A stretch of 64,000 nucleotides of DNA from Rhodeus uyekii (taxonomy: Eukaryota; Chordata; Actinopteri; Cypriniformes; Acheilognathidae), in contig JAWRVZ010000040.1 of the NCBI GenBank assembly GCA_037043235.1, positions 3,370,501 through 3,434,500 on the forward strand, given 5' to 3'. The position numbers were made by a program, and so were the translations under genes. The notes under the pieces were generated by a model. The model worked only from the letters and a program-made list of their open reading frames with translations, did not search any database and had not been told where the DNA came from. Numbering within the stretch: the first letter of the stretch is position 1; every line of letters begins with the position of its first letter. Positions 59,701 through 64,000 of the stretch are shown piece by piece.

Positions 59701-60969
59701 GTGGACCTATTCCCAACCAGTATATCAATATTCAGAGTTGATATTTATCGACGCTAAATGTCCATTCTTCAAGCTTCTCGCTTCAAACCACTCCCTTGAA
59801 AGATTACATGTGGAGTGGAAAAGTTCAAGACTTTCCACTCCACATGTGGTCTGCTCCTCATGGTCTCTACCCACTACCACCGACTCGTATTGCATTCTAA
59901 TAACACCAAGAACTTCCAAGCCAGCTTCACCATGGGTTACCTAGGTGAAATCTACTTCTCACTGCCGAAACCTAATCCTCTGCTCATCAAAGGTATATCA
60001 AGAACGCAACCCACCAGCTCAGACACCAGACAACCAATCATGTAGGAAATCCGTATCCCTACTCTCCGCCAAGGATTCCAACCACTCAACGTCATGGTCG
60101 AGCCATATAGATTCCAGTTCCTCTGATTCCATCACATCCAACCTTAATCCATCCTCCAATCCTCCATCCTCCATCCTCCAATCCCTCCATCCATATTCTG
60201 ACTCGTCAGCGCTGCACAACGAAAGTAAGAGAGACCAAACCATAAGGCTTTTTCTTAATCCAACAGCAACAATCCTTCGTAGCCAACCTTCATTTAAGAG
60301 ATCAGGCCAAACTCCCATCTGACCCACTCTTCACAGAAGACTTAAATCACCCCACCACATGTTGTGTCCCAAAACCAGCAGATCCAAGCACTGGGCCGCA
60401 GGTCATCGGAAGCTTTCAGGAGTTACATTCGATCAAATCAGTCTCTCCAGAATGGCTTTCACCGCCACAAGAGACAACAGAAATCGAGGAAATAGACAAT
60501 CTCCATTATCCAACACGCGATTAGTTCAGAGGAAGTTCTCCATTTCCGCAGTAGTGATGCACCTCCACACTCCCGCATGAGCCCAGTTCAAATGGAAATT
60601 ATTCCACTGCCGCCCCATTGCCGCAGCAATGATGTTCCCCCACACTCCCGCAGGAGTCAGCCAAGGGGGATTTTTTCCCACTGCCGCAGCAGTGAAGCCA
60701 TGTTCATACTGGCTTTGGTTTCCTCAGATGCTCATAACTCACCATCACATCCACTCAGCCTACTTTCATTTCAGAAACTCGCAGGCTAAACTCCCATCCG
60801 TCCCACTCTCTATAGACGATTCCACCCCATTACAAGTTCCGGTTCCAAACTTCTTAAAGCTACGCTACCCCAAACCGGATCCCCAACAGACCATTCATCC
60901 AGCCATTCATTTCGCATAGGTGCAGCAACCACGGCTGCGCAAAGGCCTTTCCCAACAGTAAATACAAGC
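59701..60969. repeat. C-rich low-complexity region preceding the minisatellite
   Basis: The composition changes to C-rich (repeated CCATCCTCCAATCC near 60150). Overlapping ORFs on both strands are not recognisable. Degenerate hairpin units of the minisatellite type appear at 60540-60700 (CATTGCCGCAGCAATG at 60616-60631 and ACTCCCGCAGGAGT at 60644-60657). Confidence 0.45.
59806..59847. other. Perfect 16-bp inverted repeat (hairpin)
   Basis: ACATGTGGAGTGGAAA at 59806-59821 and TTTCCACTCCACATGT at 59832-59847 are exact reverse complements around a 10-base loop. There is no T run after it, and no known class is recognised. Confidence 0.85.
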
Positions 60970-60984
60970 GTTGCGCCGCAAGCT

Positions 60985-61947
60985 CTCTCTAACTTCCACT
61001 GCCGCAGCAGTGACGCTCCCACAGGAGCAAGCTCTCTCTAACTTCCACTGCCGCAGCAGTGACGCTCCCGCAGGAGCAAGCTCTCTCTAACTCCCACTGC
61101 CGCAGCAGTGACGCTCCCGCATGAGCAAGCTCTCTCTAACTTCCACTGCCGCAGCAGTGACGCTCCCGCAGGAGCAAGCTTCCAATTTCCACTGCCGCAG
61201 CAGTGATGCTCCCGCAGGAGCAAGCTTCTAATTCCACTGCCGCAGCAGTGACGCTCCCGCAGGAGCAAGCTCTCTCTAACTTCCACTGCCGCAGCAGTGA
61301 CGCTCCCGCAGGAGCAAGCTCTCTCCAACTTCCATTGCCACAGCAATGACGCTCCCGCAGGAGCAAGCTTCTAAATTCCACTGCCGCAGCAGTGACGCTC
61401 CCGCAGGAGCAAGTTTCTAATTTCCACTGCCGCTGCAGTGACGCTCCCGCAGGAGCAAGCTCTCTCTAAACCTCCACTGCCGCAGCAGTGACGCTCCCGC
61501 AGGAGCAAGCTTCTAATTCCACTGCCGCAGCAGTGACGCTCCCGCAGGAGCAAGCTTCTAATTTCCACTGCCGCAGCATTGACGCTCCCGCAGGAGCAAG
61601 CTCTCTCCAACTTCCACTGCCGCAGCAGTGACGCTCCCGCAGGAGCAAGCTCTCTCCAACTTCCACTGCCGCAGCAGTGACGCTCCCGCAGGAGCAAGCT
61701 TCCAACTTCCACTGCCGCAGCAGTGACGCTCCCGCAGGAGCAAGCTCTCTCCAACTTCCACTGCCGCAGCAGTGACGCTCCCGCAGGAGCAAGCTTCTAA
61801 ATTCCACTGCCGCAGCAGTGACGCTCCCGCAGGAGCAAGCTCTCTCTAACTTCCACTGCCGCAGCAGTGACGCTCCCGCAGGAGCAAGCTTCCAATTTCC
61901 ACTGCCGCAGCAGTGATGCTCCCGCAGGAGCAAGCTTCTAATTCCAC
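60985..61947. repeat. Minisatellite of 20 double-hairpin units
   Basis: Twenty units of about 43 or 48-49 bp. Each contains CACTGCCGCAGCAGTG, then AC, then GCTCCCGCAGGAGC, then a spacer beginning AAGCT. Both palindromic cores have the loop CGCA, with stems of 6 and 5 bp. Two spacer types alternate irregularly (CTCTCTAACTTC and TCTAATTC or TCCAATTTC). The minus-strand Cys/Ser/Leu-rich ORFs here are only translations of the repeat. Confidence 0.95.
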
Positions 61948-61985
61948 CTTTGGGGGGTCATCAAAATCTTTAGCAGCTGTCCGAC

Positions 61986-62110
61986 TAGATTGCAATTTTT
62001 GGGGGAGTGCTCCAGGTTCGGGCTGAATACCGAGCTCGGAGCCCTCTCCTCGGACAGCACGCCAAATATGCTTATCATTTATTGCTCCTGAATCATTTGT
62101 AAGTTTGAAC
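61986..62110. repeat. Direct repeat, left copy
   Basis: About 120 bp beginning GGGGGAGTGCTCCAGGTTCG and ending near AACTCGTGAAAT. It is nearly identical to 62330-62450, with differences around TGTAAGTTTG against TGTAGGTGTG. Confidence 0.9.
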
Positions 62111-62329
62111 TCGTGAAATGATGTTTTATTAACAAAGTTCGGGCGGAGCACGTTCAAATGATTAACACAATCAACACGTCATCAGCAATTACACCTCATC
62201 CTATCAGCAGGAGAGGAAGCATGTATATATAGACATGTTTGACTCACCTACAGCTCTTTGACATTTTTCGGCATCCCTCCACCACCCCAACTCCTCACAC
62301 TTAATTGTTCCTATCAAAATCAGCATACG
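62111..62329. other. Segment between the direct repeats
   Basis: It holds a TATATATAG motif at about 62225 and no coding sequence. The ACGTTCAAATGATTAACACA part has no recognised identity. Confidence 0.3.
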
Positions 62330-62450
62330 GGGGGAGTGCTCCAGGTTCGGGCTGAATACCGAGCTCGGAGCCCTCTCCTCGGACAGCACGCCAAATATGC
62401 TTATCATTTATTGCTCCTGAATCATTTGTAGGTGTGAACTCGTGAAATCT
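62330..62450. repeat. Direct repeat, right copy
   Basis: Second copy, offset by about 343 bp. On the minus strand it continues an ORF from the recombinase-like fragment at 62408-62599. Confidence 0.9.
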
Positions 62451-62680
62451 GACATGGGACAGCTCACCGGGTTGATATTGTGTTCGTTGCACCATTTCAC
62501 AAATACTCTCCATTTCAGATAATAAAGGCGCCTTGTGGAGGGTGCACAAGACTCCACGAGAGTGCCCAGCATACAAAAAGGCCCCTGAAGGGTGTCCAAG
62601 CTTCACAGCTCGGGGCTGGGGTGCCGTATCTCGCCGCTCGCTTGAGACAGCAGATTCTTGCTGACAGCAGTCTATCATAG
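62405..62680 (-). pseudogene. DIRS-type tyrosine recombinase fragment (probable)
   Basis: The minus strand encodes APSTRRLYYLKWRVFVKWC followed by INPVSCPMSDFTSSHLQ. This resembles the N-terminal core-binding helices of tyrosine recombinases in fish DIRS-like retrotransposons. The catalytic Arg-His-Arg-Tyr domain is not present. The resemblance is from family knowledge and not from a search. Confidence 0.45.
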
Positions 62681-62699
62681 GGGTGCTACCAGCAAACCT

Positions 62700-63290
62700 C
62701 TCAGGTCTTGTAATGAAGGCTGATTCGGCCAGTTCGGATCACCAATGCTCTTTCCTCCTTATTTTGCTCAGGACTAAAGACAACATTTTTACAGAGGGAA
62801 ACACGCACAACCTGGCTCTCAGCCAACACGATGTCAGATCGTCCCCCGCTAGTGGGGCGTGAGACAGGGAGAAGAACAGCAGGCAGTGTGCATTCTCGCT
62901 CATTGCAAACAGATGGTGGTGTGTAGCTCCCTACACCCATGCCAGCAGCTGTACGTGCTATAGATTCCTTCAACCTTACTAGTTCCACTAAAGAGACTAT
63001 ACTAATCACACACTAATGTCACACACTAATCAATAATATCAAGAAACAAAATAAAATCATGAAATAAAAGAAACCATATCATTAATAAACATTCCATCAC
63101 AGCGGGGAAATGTCGGCTACTACTGAGGGTACAAGTGCATACTGTGGCTCCGTGCTGCTCTGAGGCAGGGCAAGTGGCGCCATACTGACCGAATGAGGAA
63201 GAATCAAATCTTTTTGTGTAAACATATTTTTTATTGAGTGAGTTCACACACACGTTTCAACAGACAGACACGGCGATTGTAGCCTACAGA
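62700..63290. other. Unassigned repeat-rich stretch
   Basis: Contains GCTCGTTCCC-free, moderately GC-rich DNA to about 63000 with an unrecognised 102-codon minus-strand ORF (62701-63009), then AT-rich DNA. Nothing here can be assigned. Confidence 0.3.
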
Positions 63291-63704
63291 CATAGAGGAG
63301 ATGATGCAGTGTTTGGGTGGCAGCCCACCTGCGACTTCTCTCTTCCTCTTGACGGGACCGTCAGGTAGACGGCTTGGTCGCAGGAGACGGACTTGGTCCA
63401 GGGACTGCAGCATCTTGGTCTCAAATGCAGAGCAAACGCAGCCTCGCCAGCTGAGGAGTAAGTCTTCTCCGCCTGATGTGCAGTGAATCAGCACAGCTTG
63501 GATGACAAAATAATATGCCCTCCGAGCGAGAAAGAGGTAGAGCACAGGTGCACTGCCATGGTCTCCTCCACAGGGGGCATGTAACCCCGGGCCTCCTCCC
63601 CGTCCATGTGGGAGAGTATGGGGCGTAGATGACCTCAGACCACGTCCTCACCCCCATCCGCCTCAAAGTGGCCTGCTGGTGGCCAGACTGGAAGTACCAA
63701 GAGT
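63291..63704 (+). repeat. GC-rich dispersed repeat, copy 2
   Basis: The segment 63540-63704 matches 5640-5835 in order and orientation (GCACAGGTGC, CAGGGGGCAT, CCGTCCATGTGGGAGAGTAT, CCAGACTGGAAGTACC). About 45 bp present in copy 1 is altered or missing here. Confidence 0.55.
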
Positions 63705-64000
63705 TAAGTCAAGTCACCTTTATTTATATAACGCTTTTTACAATACAAATTGTTTTAAAGCAGCTTTACAGTGGTCACAGGAAAAACAATATAGACAAAG
63801 TTTGTTTTGACTGAACAGCAGCCTTAAAAGAGAGCAGGCAAATCAATACAATTGATGAATTTTAAGTGTTAAGTTTCCCCAACTGAGCAAGCTAAAGGTG
63901 ACAGTGGCAAAGAACCAAAACTACAGCAGGTGACGGAATGAATGAAGAACGGAATGGAGAAAAAAAATCTTGGGCACGAGTGAAAGAGTGAGTGAGAGAG
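63705..64000 (-). repeat. 3' end of a LINE of the 41718 family
   Basis: AGTCACCTTTATTTATATAA, then AGCAGCTTTACAGTGGTCAC and GCAGCCTTAAAAGAGAGCAG match 41718-41860. It runs to the window edge. Confidence 0.65.

Noticed and set aside
61038..61933. Cys/Ser/Leu-rich proteins on the minus strand
   Set aside because: They are translations of the minisatellite in several frames and have no independent coding signal.
60985..61947. CRISPR-like array
   Set aside because: The whole unit, including the spacer, is repeated; there are no unique spacers and the context is vertebrate. It is a minisatellite.

Overview
The window looks like chromosomal DNA from a teleost fish, probably a cyprinid. It is AT-rich and has vertebrate GT-AG introns. 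Five protein genes, all on the + strand, are recognisable from spliced exons: grb2 (3' part), mif4gd, gga3, sumo2 and jpt1 (hn1). The order matches the human 17q25 neighbourhood. Two genes I expect there from memory of the human order, MRPS7 between MIF4GD and GGA3 and NUP85 between GGA3 and SUMO2, are not seen. The cyprinid call rests on the many dispersed repeats of types I associate with carp-like fishes, so it is an inference.

Layout. 1-8232: intron upstream of the second coding exon of grb2, with nested small inverted-repeat elements, a solo-type LTR and a GC-rich dispersed repeat. 8233-12100: four grb2 coding exons, then a long 3' UTR to about 13980. 14000-17480: repeat-rich intergenic DNA. 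17858-20707: mif4gd, five exons. 22162-31446: gga3, 17 exons, with a decayed Tc1 transposon in intron 2. 31447-34691: gga3 3' UTR, a broken THAP-domain sequence and a minus-strand transposon-like ORF. 34692-37030: sumo2, four exons. 38381-44870: jpt1, five exons, with a non-LTR retrotransposon piece and an unclassified repeat in intron 4.

45437-58190 is the most striking part. It is a head-to-tail array of about 2.4 copies of a 5264-5265 bp unit. Each unit fuses about 1.24 kb of jpt1-downstream DNA to a rearranged Ty3/gypsy-class LTR retrotransposon on the - strand. Its integrase lies upstream of reverse transcriptase, the domain order known from Gmr1-like elements of deuterostomes. gag and protease are missing, and copies 1 and 2 differ by a single noticed base, so the array is either very recent or an assembly artefact.

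58191-64000 is repeat-dominated. It holds a perfect 16-bp-arm hairpin, a 20-unit minisatellite in which every unit carries two adjacent hairpins with the loop CGCA, a direct repeat, a fragment resembling a DIRS-type tyrosine recombinase, and a second copy of the GC-rich repeat seen near 5.5 kb.

The five genes do not form a pathway: GRB2 is a signalling adaptor, MIF4GD a translation factor partner, GGA3 a trans-Golgi clathrin adaptor, SUMO2 a protein modifier and JPT1 a small microtubule-associated protein. Their proximity reflects conserved synteny.
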